From Pseudopyrenochaeta lycopersici (Eukaryota; Ascomycota; Dothideomycetes; Pleosporales; Pseudopyrenochaetaceae), in NCBI GenBank assembly GCA_003313425.1, contig NHZP01000015.1:1025883-1089882 (forward strand): a stretch of DNA of 64,000 bases. The letters are read 5' to 3'. Shown here piece after piece: positions 48,801 to 61,099 of this stretch (the first letter of the stretch is position 1; each line of letters opens with the position of its first letter). Position numbers and translations under genes: made by a program. The notes under the pieces were generated by a model, which was not told the origin of the DNA, did no database searches, and saw only the letters and a program-made list of their open reading frames with translations.

Positions 48801-51426
48801 CCGCAGCGCAGGTTTACTTATAGTTACGTCCGTTCTACAGTATTTAAATAAGAACTTTTTCTTTTTCTAATCTATATTTAGACTATATTCTCTTAACTAT
48901 AGGAGTCCTAGTATTACGTTATATTATAATAGTCTAAAGACGTCTAGGTTAATCGTTTCCCTATAGTTCTAGATAATAAGTTACACGTTCTATACTTTAT
49001 GTATAATTACGGACTCTAATAGTATTAGTTATCTATTAGCTACTATTAATAGGTATAGTACTAATTTTAATAATAAGATAAGACTAGCTTATTCTATCGC
49101 TCGCGCAGAAATATAGCTCTACTATACTCTAGAGTCTACTAGTGCCTTTATCTAGCTTCTGTTAAGCTTAATATTTAGCTTAAGGAGTTCTTATGCGCTT
49201 ATTACATATAGAGTTCGTAATTCTTACCTATTAGTAGGCGCGACTCTAAAAAAGGCTCTTCCTAATACCTGTTTAAGGTCTTAACGTCTTTATGCTTAAG
49301 GCAGTTAGAGTTAAAGCACGTTTGCTATTACTGCTAATTACATTCTCTATTAAAGACTAGCTATATTACTATAGTAGCTGTAGGGTTATTATTTCCTAGG
49401 AAGTAGAGGACAGTCCTCTTATCCTATAAGTAGTTATCGCATTTAACTTTAGGATAATTATACTATTAGTATTTACATTAGTAAAATAAGTAAGGGAAGT
49501 ATCCCTATTCTATTTTACTTAAGTAGTATATTACGTATAAGTCTGTAGTATAAAAAGACTAGTAGACTACACTGTGTCGCTTATTACGTAGATCTATTAA
49601 GTAGTCTAGTACTAGTTTCTATAGTCCTTTACGTATAGTATGTAGGGTTTAAGCTACCTCTGCGCGCTTATAGTAGTTCCTAGCTTCTTCCTCTGTAAGT
49701 AGCTAGTTAGAGTTAACGTTCTCTTTATTATCCTCCTAATGCATTTATTATTTAAGCTAGGTGTAGATATCTTATTTCTTACTATCTGTAAGCACGATCT
49801 CGCTATAGGAATTAACTTAAAGGTACTCTTATTATACTAGGTCCTAAGTGCTAGGTACGTAGAAGGCGTCTTCTTATATTAATAGTAGTATTATTTAGCG
49901 TTATAGTATGTATTTAGGGGTCTTAACTATTAGGGGTTCTAGTGCCTATATTTATCTAGCTCGTTAAAGTTTCTATAGTGCGTTCCTAACGCTCGCAGGT
50001 TACTATGCTTCCTTAGCTTTCTCTACCTATTCCTGTGTCGCCTTTATATAGTATTTAGGATAACAGTAGTGTTCCTGTAATATGTCTTACATCGCTTATT
50101 TAGCTAGGATAATTATACTTATTCCTTATTTTATAGCTGCTTCCTATTCTTCTAGGGTTAGCGCGTTAATATATTATACTTTATATATATATTGCGCGTA
50201 TAGTTAGTAGTTAAGTTCTATAATATCTTTTTCTACTTCTATAGGCGTTAATAGCCTTAGGGTTCCTAGTTAATATTAGTTCTAGAAGTTCTCTATTTTC
50301 TAGTCCTTAGTTAAAAGTACTATAGTATTATTAAGGTCTTCCTTAGTATCTTTATAGACTAGGGATAGAGAGCTGTTACTCTCTTCCTTATCTTCGCTAT
50401 ACTAGGTTCCTAGAATCCTTTTCTTAGTAGGTTCCTAGAGAGGTAGCTGTAATAACTCTATATCTTAGGCCTTGTCCTCTTAGGTTATAATAACTTCCTA
50501 TATTTTATTATTACTATTTTCTTCTTTTACAGCTAATATATTAATCTAGGGGGTTACTTTATTCTTTTATTTATAGTCCTTAGCTATATAGCCTTTCTTA
50601 TTACAGTTAAAGTAAGTTATTTCTTTTTTTTTCCTGCTCTTACCTAACTTTTCCTTATTAAGGTTATCTAGATATATTACCTTAGGACCTCTAGATATAT
50701 ACTATCTAGGTACTTCTTATAGCTAATACTAGTACTATAGGCGACTATTATTTAGCTTATTATAATAATCCTTCTAGGGTTTTTTATCTTCTTTTATTTA
50801 TCTTAGTAGTTATCTTCTAAGTCGCACCTAGAGCTTATAGAGCTCTATATCTAGTTAGATAGTTTCGTTAATTAGGTTATCTAGCGTATTAATACCTATA
50901 CTAGAGCGCATTAGTTTAGTTTAGACGTCTGCTTTTAGGCCTTATTTATATATAGTTTTTAGGGTGTCTTTATTCTAATTAGTTTATCTAGTATACCCTA
51001 AAAACTTATTAGCGTAATTAGCTGTAGACTAGGTTTATTGTATGTTTTAGATTTTACGTTCTGTAATAGTTATTTTATTTAGTAATCTAAATACTTGTTA
51101 CATACGTGTCTTAAATTCTCCTGTATCTTTAAATATCTTAATTAGCTCCTTTAGTTTAGTTCCTTTAGCTAAGTACTTAACTAGGTAAGGCTTTACCTAT
51201 TTAGTAGCTTCGCCCCTTATATAGCTTATTATAAGTACTACTTAGTTATTATTATCTATAGTAGTTGCATTAAACTTAAAGAATAGGTTAAATTAGAGTA
51301 ACTACTCTTTAAGCTTAAACTAATCTCTATAGAAGAGGTCTAGTTTAGCGACAGCGTTGCCTGGCCTAGTAGTATAGTAGGCCGCGTTTTCTATATAAGT
51401 GTTACTTATCTTAAGGGTGTTTAAAG

Positions 51427-51876
51427 TGTAAAGAATCTTAAAAGCTATTAGTAAGGATAGCTAATAAGATTATAAGGTTAGTTCTCTAGGATAGAGTAAG
51501 AGACTAGATAAAGGGGGGTTTAATACTAAGACAGTAAGAGGGCGCTTCTATAAAGAGTACTAAGGGTTAAGAATAATTAGTATTACTATTACTATACTAT
51601 AGAGTATAATATTAAGTTAAACATAATAAGCTATAAGGGTTTATTATAGTAATCTATATATAGGTTATCCTATAGAATCCTAAGAAAACCTATAATAAGA
51701 TTTATAGGATCCTATAGGATCTGTAGGATACATATAAGATTCTAGAGATCCTATAGGGGCTGTCGCCAAGCTTTCTAGGACACTAGTTCCTACTGGGCTA
51801 GCACATGCGTTATAGCCCTAGGCTACGAGTGAGCCCTTTTTAAGCTGCGCGTTCCCTCATTCCTTGGATCGTAACA
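51427..51876 (-). repeat. 5' LTR of the minus-strand gypsy element
   Basis: 450 bp, plus-strand ends TGTAAAGAATC...GATCGTAACA. It is the less mutated of the pair and is followed by the ATTAA duplication. Confidence 0.85.
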
Positions 51877-51881
51877 ATTAA

Positions 51882-52139
51882 TTTATAAGCCTAATAGCTA
51901 CCTAGAGCTACTAGTCCTTAATAGGAACTTTAATTTTGTAGCTACTACGTAATAAAATAGGTAGTAAGCCTAATTCTATATTAACAGTCTTCTTACTACT
52001 ATAAAGCCTTATAACTTACCTTTGTCTAGTAATAGTATTTATAGTAGTTTTAAGGCTACTCTTTTTTTAAGATAGTTTAAGAGCTTATTTAAGTTATTTT
52101 ATAGCTTTATAAGGAGCCTACTTAGTTAGAGTAGTAAAT
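51882..52139. other. AT-rich relic between element and telomere-like array
   Basis: No open frame, repeat or element end could be recognised. The composition is RIP-like. Confidence 0.5.
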
Positions 52140-53340
52140 AGGTTACAGGTACCCGCTATAAGTATAGGTTAGGTTAGGGTTAGGGTTAGGTCGCAAGGAC
52201 TAAGGGTATAGGTTTTAGTTAGGTCGCACAGACTCTAGGTTAGGTTAGGGCTAAGGTTATACACATATAGGATTAGGTTTAGTTACGGGTACCTACTAGG
52301 GTTACTTAGTAATAATAATAATTTACTATAATTAGTAATATAACTAGCTATTTTAGATATATATTAGTTAGTATTAGACCTAATATAAAAAAGACGTGAT
52401 TAGTTAGACCTAGACGTACCCTAGGCTAATAACCCTAGCTCTAACCTTAACCTATTTATAGTAACCTTAACCTATACCTATTACTAGCGTATAAAAATAG
52501 GTATAGAGCTAGGTTGGGTACTAGTCTTATGTAATCAAACCTAACCTAACCCTAACCTATACCTATTTGCTACCCTATACTTAGTAGCTTAATTAGTAGC
52601 TTAATCTACGTAACTCTAATATAAAAAACATAATTACTTAGACCTAAGCTAACTTTACCCTAATAACCTTAACCTTAACCTTAACCTATTTATAGTAACC
52701 TAAACTTATACCTATTACTAGCGTATAAAAATAGGTATAGAGCTAGGTTAGGTACAGGTCTTATGTAATTAAACCTAACCTAATCCTAACCTATACCTAT
52801 TTACTACCCTACTTTTAAGTAATAAATAAAATTATTTGTAGTTAGAAACTAATTATAAATATACTTACTAAGTTACTAAGATTATAAGTTATAAATCCCC
52901 TAACTAGGGTAGCAAATAGGTATTGTAACGTATGGTTTTAGGCAATAGTACTTGCTTCACACCACAGATAATAGTAAAGGGATAGTTCTGTATTACTGTA
53001 ACTCAGCTATAAGAGAGAATAATACTTGTCGTCCCCGCTCTGCGCGGTTAGCGCAGGTTTTAAGCAGGTCCTTCGCGTTGCGCGCTAGACCTCGAAAAGG
53101 CCTAGCGCAATAATACTGCAACACTAAGATTCAGATTCACGATACGTTATTACAGGTATAGGTTAGGATTAGGTTAGGTTTAATTACATAAGACCTGTAC
53201 CTAACCTAGCTCTATACCTATTTTTTTACGGTAGTAATAGGTATAGGTTAAGGTTACTATAAATAGGTTAAGGTTAGAGCTAGGGTTATTAGGGTAAGGT
53301 TAGCTTAAGTCTAAGTAATTACGTTTTTTATATTAAAATT
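52140..53340. repeat. Array of 234 bp-spaced repeats containing TTAGGG/CCTAA telomere-like motifs
   Basis: Near 52166-52190 the plus strand reads (TTAGG)(TTAGGG)(TTAGGG)TTAGG, three units of the usual fungal telomere repeat. A 74 bp unit bounded by AAATAGGTATAG and CTATACCTATTT occurs at 52495-52568 and 52729-52802 (start-to-start 234 bp). A third, reversed copy is split by the solo LTR at 52924-53154. The units are full of CCTAACC/GGTTAGG words. They also share the flank TAACCTATACCTATTACTAG. No gene is present. Confidence 0.8.
52924..53154 (-). mobile_element. Solo LTR, 231 bp, TSD GGTAT
   Basis: Plus-strand ends are TGTAACGTATGG and CGTTATTACA; flanks GGTAT at 52919-52923 and 53155-53159. 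It is the reverse complement of the 231 bp LTR family at 41001-41231 and 53568-53798. It is the least mutated copy in the window (it keeps TGTGGTGTGAAGC on the minus strand). Confidence 0.88.
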
Positions 53341-53567
53341 ACTACTAACTAATTAGAGTTATATATTTACTATAGCTAAATATTATATAGTTTAAAAGTT
53401 ACTATATTATTTAAGAACTATTATAAATTATAATTTATATATTATAACTACTTAGAGAAAGCTACTACTAAATAAATCTACTACTTAAAAAAGCCTACTA
53501 CTTAAAGAAAACTAATACTTATTAAAAGAAATCTAGTAGAAACTTATTATAGTATTACTTTACTAAT

Positions 53568-54595
53568 TGTAACGAAGTATCGTGAATTTAAACCTTAGTA
53601 TTACAGTATAGTTACCCTAGACCTTTTCAGGGGCTAGCGCGCACCGCAACGGACCTGCTTAAAACCTACGCTAGCTACGCAGAGCAGGGATAATAAGTAT
53701 TATTCTCTCTTATAGCTAAGTAACAGTAATATAGAACTATCCCTTTACTATTATCTATAGTATAAAGTAAGTACTATTACCTAAAACTATATATTATATA
53801 ATAATACTTCTCTATATAATAGTCTAGAGATAGTTCTCTCTACGTAATCTAGTAAATAGGCTGCCTCTGCTAGTAAGACGCCTAACCCCTCTATTAAAGT
53901 TAACCTATAGGTAGATAAAGAACTACTAACTTTTAGTATAAGTATATATTTAACTCTTAAAGAGCGTATTTTAGCTACTAAAAAGAGACGTAATTAAGGA
54001 GAAAATTATATAGCTAGAAAGTATTAAATATAACTTTACTTTAGCCTTATTAGTAGATAGAACTCTTAAAGTTTAAGTTATAGAGGCGCGTAAGAGGAGT
54101 ATACTTAACGCGTCCCTACTTCTATACGTAAAACGCACGCTTAAACCTAGAGATTTATCTAAATACTAAAAAAGAAACTTAAAAGAATATTATAAGTTTT
54201 TTTACTTATATAAAGTAGTATTTTAACTCTTACTATAGGAATTTTATTTTAATAATAATAAAATTATCTAGGCTATATAGTACCTAAAAAGAGACTTCAG
54301 AGACATTTAGTATACGCACTATAAGTACGTATTTAAAGTAAATAGAATAATACTTACCTAGGAATACTTTAAGTAGTATATACTTAACTTACTATTTAAC
54401 TTAATTAATTACAGCCTTAAAGTAGCTATAGTATATACTTAGGCTATATAGTAGAAAGACTAGACTATTTAGTCTTTTATAACTTACCTTAATATTATTA
54501 AAAATTAACTTACGCCTTATACTAAGGTATAGAGAGTTTAGTATTTCTTCTTAAAGTTAAGGCCTAAATTATAGAGAGCTATTACTAACTACTAC
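53568..54595 (+). mobile_element. Truncated gypsy element: 231 bp LTR plus 0.8 kb internal sequence
   Basis: LTR 53568-53798 (begins TGTAACGAAGTATCG), then internal sequence matching 27048-27870 of the outer gypsy element through ACTAACTACTAC. There the match stops abruptly. The next bases are TGTGGAG, the start of unrelated, more GC-rich DNA. No 3' LTR is found in the window. Confidence 0.75.
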
Positions 54596-55699
54596 TGTGG
54601 AGTTAACAAGGTAGTTCGGCACAATCCCGCAGTTCTGGTGTTGTGAATGAGAGGTAACGTTGGAATCAAACGTGCGTGAATAACAGGAGCAGCCCTGCCT
54701 GTGCAGTCTGCTAGAAACAAAGGTAAGTATAGAGCCTGATTAAAAGTAATAAACAAAATAGTCTAAAATCTTATTAAATTAACGTAGCTAATACACTAGC
54801 TACTTTATAAAATCTTAGTTTTAAAGTAAATTCTTATAGTGTGTAGTGTATAGTGCATAAGGTTTAGTGCATGTCGCATCTCTACGTCTTATTACTAAAT
54901 TTCGCTAATAAAGGAAACCTATTATTACCTAATTACCTAAGTACCTTATATAATAGTATAAACCTCCCCTACTTTAAGCTTAGTCCTATTAAGCTTATAA
55001 ATCTTACTTATTATTCCTTCTCCTTATAAGTAGAACTATTAGTAGGAGGAGAAGAGAGCTAAGAAAAGATATATAAAAAAAAGAAAGGAAAGAAAGAAAT
55101 TATTACTCTATAAATAAAGGGAAGGTAGTATAAGCTATATTTCTATAAGAGAAGTAGTCCTCGTAATTATATAGGTTCCTTTATAAACTCTCGCACTTTA
55201 TTATTAAATCTCTTAAAGATAGTAGGAAAAATAAAAGAAAACGCGCTTTAACCTTACTATTAATAACGCTAGTAAGTATACTATTATCCTAGTATCCTTT
55301 AAATAACTAGGAGGTAATTAGCTAATTAGAGTCTATTAAGCTTTACCTAGTAATTATAGATTAGCTAGGCTCTTAATAGTGCAGCTAAATTATCCTTACT
55401 TCTTCTTCTTAATCTCCTTAATCCTCTTACTATAATAAGGAGTCTGTAATAGTATATATAGATTTAACGCGCTTATATTAAGTTACGCTTACCTAAGATA
55501 AGAAGGCGTAAGAGGAGGTCCTATAAGTAACTAACTAGGTAAATATTAACTTAGCGCCTGTTACTATAATAATAACTTTTATAAACTAGTATAAGTTAAA
55601 GTCTATAGAGACTTAGTTACGCTTTAGATAGATAGACGCCTTAGTTTCTCCTTCCTATCTAGTATCTTAGTAGCCTTACTATTAAGATTATTAGAAAGC
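54596..55699. other. Unidentified sequence after the element junction
   Basis: The first 130 bp (54596-54725) are balanced and begin TGTGGAG, possibly a new element end. The rest becomes AT-rich, with several CCTAAT/CTTATTA pyrimidine stretches. No frame can be read. Confidence 0.4.
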
Positions 55700-57150
55700 T
55701 CCTTAAGAACCTTATCTAGGGTAGTACGCTGTTTAACCTACCTATTATACTTCTACTACTTAGCTTCCTAAGCTAGATTTATACCTTTATTTAAGAAGAA
55801 TAACTTATTAGGTACGCTAAGGTCTCTGTCTTCCCTAAAAGTAAGCTTCTTATAATACTAGCAGATAACCTAATACTCTTTAATTATTTTTACTATAGTC
55901 TTCTTAGTATCCTTAATAATTTAATAGATTAAACTAGGATTAGGCTAATCTATAAATAAGTTAGTTAGTTCCTCTAAGACTAGTAGAGAGTCCTATCTTA
56001 GCTAATAGTTTACAGCCTTAGTAATATTTAATAAGTATACTAGTATAATATCTCTAGGAAAGGCCTACTTAACGCTGCTATAGTAATTTAAGTGTCTAGA
56101 AGGTAACTTTAGCGCAGTAGTTAGGCTTTAAAAGGTAGTAGTAAGCTCTTAGTAGGAGCCTATCTTAGGAATCTCTATTATAGTTATGTCCTCTTCTACC
56201 TTAATAAACTAAGGTAAGATAGTTTATTATTACTTAGTTACAGGTCCAGTAGATCTATAAGGCAGCCTAGGATTAGAGATACAGATATAACTAGCCTTAT
56301 AAGGCTAACTAAACTATTTAACGTTAGGGAATTTTGCACTGTAATTCTCTAGCTAGTCTCTCTTATTATCCTATCCCTTAATATAACTAGTAGAGTTCTT
56401 AAGTCTTAAGTTTTCTTACTAGTTCTAGTACTTATAGATAATATTATAAAAGCTATGTAGTATCTGCGTATAGTTATCTTTATTTTTATTATTAAAAGAG
56501 ACGCTTCTTTAGATAATGTCTACGCCTTTACCTAAGTATACAGCTTTAGAGATGTTTAAGTTAATATAACAGAAGTAAGTTCTATCTTTAAGCTTAGTGT
56601 ATTTTATATAATAAGGGTAAGAAATTAGGTTAGGCTCTTTTTGTAAGACTGCGTATAGTAGCTAATACTTAACGTTACTACGCATAAGCTACTATACTAA
56701 CGAATAATATATTACTTAACACTAGCTAAGGTTACTCTTACCATTAATTAACTGCGTGTAGTAGAGGTATATATTAAAACTCTAATTAAGGATTAAGACT
56801 AGCTTAAGATCCTTAAAAATCTAGCTAAAGGCATTATAGGTAATACTACTGTACTTCTTAAATACTTTAATGTATACTCCCTAATTAAGAGCCTTAGCAA
56901 CTTTATCCTAGTTAATTTAGACTTAAACTTTTACTACGTAATAATAATAGCTCTTTAGGTCTTAATATGTATAGTCTCCTTAAAACAGAGCTAAGAATAG
57001 AACTTAAGTTACTAGGTCTAATTAAAGCTAACCCTATTAATCTTAAGAATAGTATAGTATCTTAAGTAGCTAAACTATGTTTAAAATACTAAGGCTTTAA
57101 GTAAGTAGGCCTATCTTACTAGCTACGTAATAGTAATATTACTAGCACAC
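55700..57150 (-). pseudogene. RIP-degraded coding copy A
   Basis: Alignable by eye with 61100-62560 over more than 1 kb in the same orientation. The minus strand near 56500-56625 reads KDRTYFCYINLNISKAVY, then GVDII, a stop where Gln fits, and SVSFNNK. The other copy gives TYFCYVNLNIT and GVDIIxGSVSFNNKDE. The His/Asp-like positions look mutated by RIP (His to Tyr, Asp to Asn). From memory the pattern resembles multicopy fungal proteins with an HIDLNI-type motif near a possible metal site; that is a weak inference. No start or end can be set; the limits are approximate. Confidence 0.45.
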
Positions 57151-58980
57151 CCTATAATAGTTAAATACCTAACTACCTTATGTATTCTTAAGAGTACTAA
57201 AATTTACACACTCTTAATACTAGGTATTAATTAGCTAAACGCGCTTACTATTATTTAACTTCCTAGACGTAAGTAACGCAGTTATCTTAACTAGAGTAGA
57301 CTATTTATTTATATAGTTATATCTCTTACGTAATTTTACTATAATACTAGTTTTAAGTAAGATATCTTCTTTAATTAAGTCTTAAACGTTAATACTATTA
57401 TTAAATATTACTAGTAGTATTTCTAACTCTTTACGTAACTACTTTACTAACTCTAAGTCTCTTACGCGAATCTTATCTAGAGTAAGAGGCTACATAGAGG
57501 GAAATCTCTAACGCTGCCTAAGACAGAATTTCTCTTAAAAGGCCTCTACTACCTTAACCTATTATTAAGTACGCCTGTTTCCTCTTAAACGTTGTTCTTC
57601 TAGCTAGATTTCTTAAATACTTTTAGCTGTAATAGACAGCCTATCTATTTAAGGTTTACTTAGCTTCTCTAGCTTATTCTAGATATTACCTCTAAATTCT
57701 TTACTTATATATTAGTAACTAAGACTAGAAGGCTTAATAACTTACGTACGCCCTCTAATATTTAATAAAGTAGTAGGGCTCTAGCTTCTAGTATATTTAG
57801 AGGTAGTTATTACTAAGGCTGTTATCTAGACGCTAACCTTAGCTATATAATTATTCTTACTATTACTAGTAGTAGGAAGAAGTAACTTAGTCTACTTATA
57901 ATACCTAAAATAATTCTCTTATAACTACTTAGGTAGAATAGTTATATTTAGAGGAAGCTTTATTCTTATATATAATTACTTTCTATACTATTTAATTACT
58001 TCTGTCTAGAATATCTAGTTAAGATACTCCTCTCTAGAGCGCGTGTCTATAGTATTAGCTGTAATCCTAGAGACAGGTATCTTATACTTATTAATAATAC
58101 TACGTATCTTAGTATTACTATCTTTATAATACTTCTTTATCTAAGTAGGTATATTAGCTATCTACTAATATACTTCTTCCTAGTTAGTAATATTAATAAA
58201 TCTATCTTATCTCCTTCTTATAGATTATTATTAATAGTAAAGAGCTATATTAAGGAAGGGAATAAGGTTATCTAGTAAGGTCCTGCGTAGTAACTATTAA
58301 ACTACTATTACGCTAGAGTATAAGTATACTACCTAAATAGAATATAAAATAAGAACCTGCCTTAGTATATGCTAATAGTGTTTGTCTAGATAAGTAAACG
58401 CGCTCTCTATCTCCTTTTTCCTCTTCTTCTTATAAGTATCTATATCTTTAAGTATAGGATATTACTACTTAAAAGCAGTAATACCTTTATACTATAATAT
58501 TAGGCGTAGTCTTCCTTTTAGAAATTCTTTAGTTGTAATAATAAGGGTTAAAGTCTTATTAAAGTAAGTTGCTAAGGCTACTATCTAATTATCTACTATA
58601 CCCTTCTATTTAATAAGTAAGACTTATAGTAAGTTTTAAACCTAAGTGTCTACTATAATCCCTGCGTGCTAAGAGACTTTAACGTTACTATAACGCTTAA
58701 GCTTAGTTCTATAGTCTTTAATAGCTTCTTTACTAGTAAATTATATAATCTCTATTAGCGCAGGCTTAATTATAGTTATAGTTAGTTAAGGATTTAGGTT
58801 TAATAGTAGGGGTAGACGCTTCCTAGGCTGTTTAGGTGTCTAAGGTAGCTATAATATTACTTAAAGTTTATACCTAATAGGTACTTATATATCTACCTTA
58901 GAAAGTTTTAATAGATAGTAATAAGAAGTAAGAAAGAGAAACTTAGGCCCTGTAGGATTAACTACAGGCTTAAGATTTAG
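57151..58980. other. AT-rich, RIP-like sequence without readable gene
   Basis: Continues from copy A without a visible boundary and may belong to the same duplicated unit. Many TAA/TAG stops occur in all frames. No LTR ends or tandem repeats were found. Confidence 0.45.
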
Positions 58981-59189
58981 AGGGGGTTTAAGTAGTAGAG
59001 GGCAGTGATGGGTACTTACTAGTAATTACTAATTTTTGGTTTTTAGTAATTACTATTTAAAAGAATTAGTAAATAGGAATATAAAAATATATATTTAGAA
59101 GGAACTACGTATTTCTATTAAGATTTATCTACCTTAGATAGTATAATACTACTATATAAAGTATATTATATAGAATTAAAAGGTTTAAA

Positions 59190-60020
59190 CTAACTAATTT
59201 AGCTAGTAACTATCTACAATAGAGTTTAAAAAGTCTATTTCTCCTAAAGGAGATTCTAAATACTCTTTAAATAAATCCCTCTCTTTAATATATATATTAT
59301 TAAAAGCTTCTTTTTCTTCTAAAGTATAAAAAGAGTTATTAAAAATATTAAGTTTCCCTAAAAAGAATATATCACTTCTTATAAAATACTTTTTATAAAA
59401 AGTAGTATAAATACTACTATTAATATATGCTTTTCGTAGATTTATTTCTTTATAATTATAATAAGTACTCTTAGTAAAATATTTTACTAAATCTAATATA
59501 TATATATATATATATATTAGTATAAGTATATAGTATAAAATATAAACTAGAAAATAAAAAGTAAACCTAAAAGAGTATACTTACTATAGTCTTTAAATAA
59601 AATACTAGTATTAATTAGATAATCTATTAAATTATCTAATATTTCTAGAAGATTAGAATTTAGATTACTATCTTTCTTCTTAAATAAGTAGAAAGTATCT
59701 AAATCTATAAAATTCTCTTTTAGATATTCTAAATATATAGTTAGTAAAAGAGTAATATAAAAGTTATTTAAAGTTACTTACTTAAAAATACTAGTTTTTT
59801 TTTCTTTATTATAGTAGTCTAAACAACTAATATAATAAATAGTTCTTAGAGTATTTAGATACTCTATAATATACTTACTATTAGTATTATTTACTATAAT
59901 AATATTATTAATAATAGCCTTCAGTATAGAATCTAACTTAGTAGATCTAACTAAAGAGCTATAGTTAATAAAATTATAAGTAATAGAGCTTTTTATAGTA
60001 GGAGTAGAAGCTATAATATA
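59190..60020 (-). CDS. Cryptic AT-rich gene or pseudogene with three open exons
   Basis: No ATG start is visible. On the minus strand three exons can be joined in phase. Exon a (about 60018-59790) includes SSLVRSTKLDSILKAIINN and YLNTLRTIYYISCLDYYNK. An intron follows, ending at 59731 (branch ACTAAC, acceptor TTTAG; donor GTATTT). Exon b (59730-59587) includes YLKENFIDLDTFYLFKKK. The second intron (59519-59586) has a perfect GTAAGT donor, a TACTAAT branch and TTAG. Exon c (59518 down to about 59206) has about 95 codons without a stop and includes YTLEEKEAFNNIYIKERDLF and EYLESPLGEIDFL. The protein lacks Gln, Trp, His and Met almost completely, the residues whose codons contain CA or TG. Family unknown; a transposase origin is possible. 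A nearby CAGTGATGGGTA at 59002 could be a DNA-transposon end. Confidence 0.35.
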
Positions 60021-60069
60021 TATATATATATAAATAGAATAATCTAGCTTAAAAAAAGCTAATAGACTC

Positions 60070-60230
<161 letters not shown>

Positions 60231-60272
60231 TTTAGAGACTTAGTCTTTTTAAAAAAGAGAGAGAAGAGCTAC

Positions 60273-60600
60273 TGTGCAGGAACAGAGGCCTCAGCCAACT
60301 TCTCCCTTTTAATAGTAGCCTTGCGCGCAGTAGAAGCAACTAAGCATCTCGTGTTGGCCGAGATAGTGAAGTGCAGGGACGGGTAACGAGGTAGACAAAG
60401 GTGGATAGGCAATAATAAATTAAATGATCAAGACTCTAGTAAAGCAGGACTTAACAGTACAGCGTAGGTGGTACTTAGTAGATTTGATGCCTCCTAAGGA
60501 GGTCCTATCTATCTACCTTTATACCTAGATTTCCCGGCTAAGCCTACCTAATCCTAGCTAAGATGCCCTCAGTAACTACGTTACTAAGTGCATTAGCATA
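60273..60600. mobile_element. LTR relic related to the 499 bp solo LTR
   Basis: Begins TGTGCAGGAACAGAGGC as at 32952 and ends with the mutated counterpart of TAAGTGCATCGGCACA. At 328 bp it lacks about 170 bp of the middle. Partly RIPed. A clear TSD is not visible, so it may be one end of a larger element extending right. Confidence 0.6.
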
Positions 60601-61099
60601 TACCTCTCCTACTTAAGAGCTTTGCCCTATAAAGCTCAGCATCCTATTATAAAAGGTAAAATAAAAGAAAATAATAAAGGAAAAAGGTTAACTTAACCTA
60701 AGATAGAATATAAATAACTACGAAGGAAAGAGATCTTAGACTATCTCCTAACCTACACCTTATCTCCTTATATCTTTTACTTCTTATCCTTTATCTCTTA
60801 GATTTGCTTAACCTTTTAGCTCTAAATCCGCTAGCTGCGTTAAGTCCCCTTACTTCCCTCGCTCCTTTCTAGCTGCTAAGTTAACTTTCTAGTAGGCCTA
60901 GTTGTTAGCAGTAGGTCCTTATAAAGCTTGTCGTAGGTAATAAAAAGCCTAGTAGGGCGAGGAGTTAGTAGTAATATACTTACTAGAGAACTTAACAGGC
61001 TTAATAGTAAACCTGCTAATAAGGTTCTACTATAAGGGTAACAGGTGCTTAGAGACGCTGTTTGTTAGTTAAGCGCATTAGGCTAAGCTCGTTCCTCCT

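Larger units (their letters stand above)
44820..51876 (-). mobile_element. Complete-length Ty3/gypsy retrotransposon, minus strand
   Basis: 7,057 bp with LTRs at 44820-45270 and 51427-51876 (450-451 bp) and TSD ATTAA at 44815-44819 and 51877-51881. Read on the minus strand, the 5' LTR is the right one. The polypurine tract is at 45271-45285, next to the left LTR. The reverse transcriptase box reads YLNNILIYS at 48054-48080, and upstream TVLDLKGAYN lies near 48270. RNase H lies around 47400-47650 and integrase around 46500-47050. RIP is milder than in the other copies; the right LTR still has many CA/TG. Unlike the copy at 33602-40583, its 3' region contains a plus-strand coiled-coil-like frame (45440-45830). 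Confidence 0.87.
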
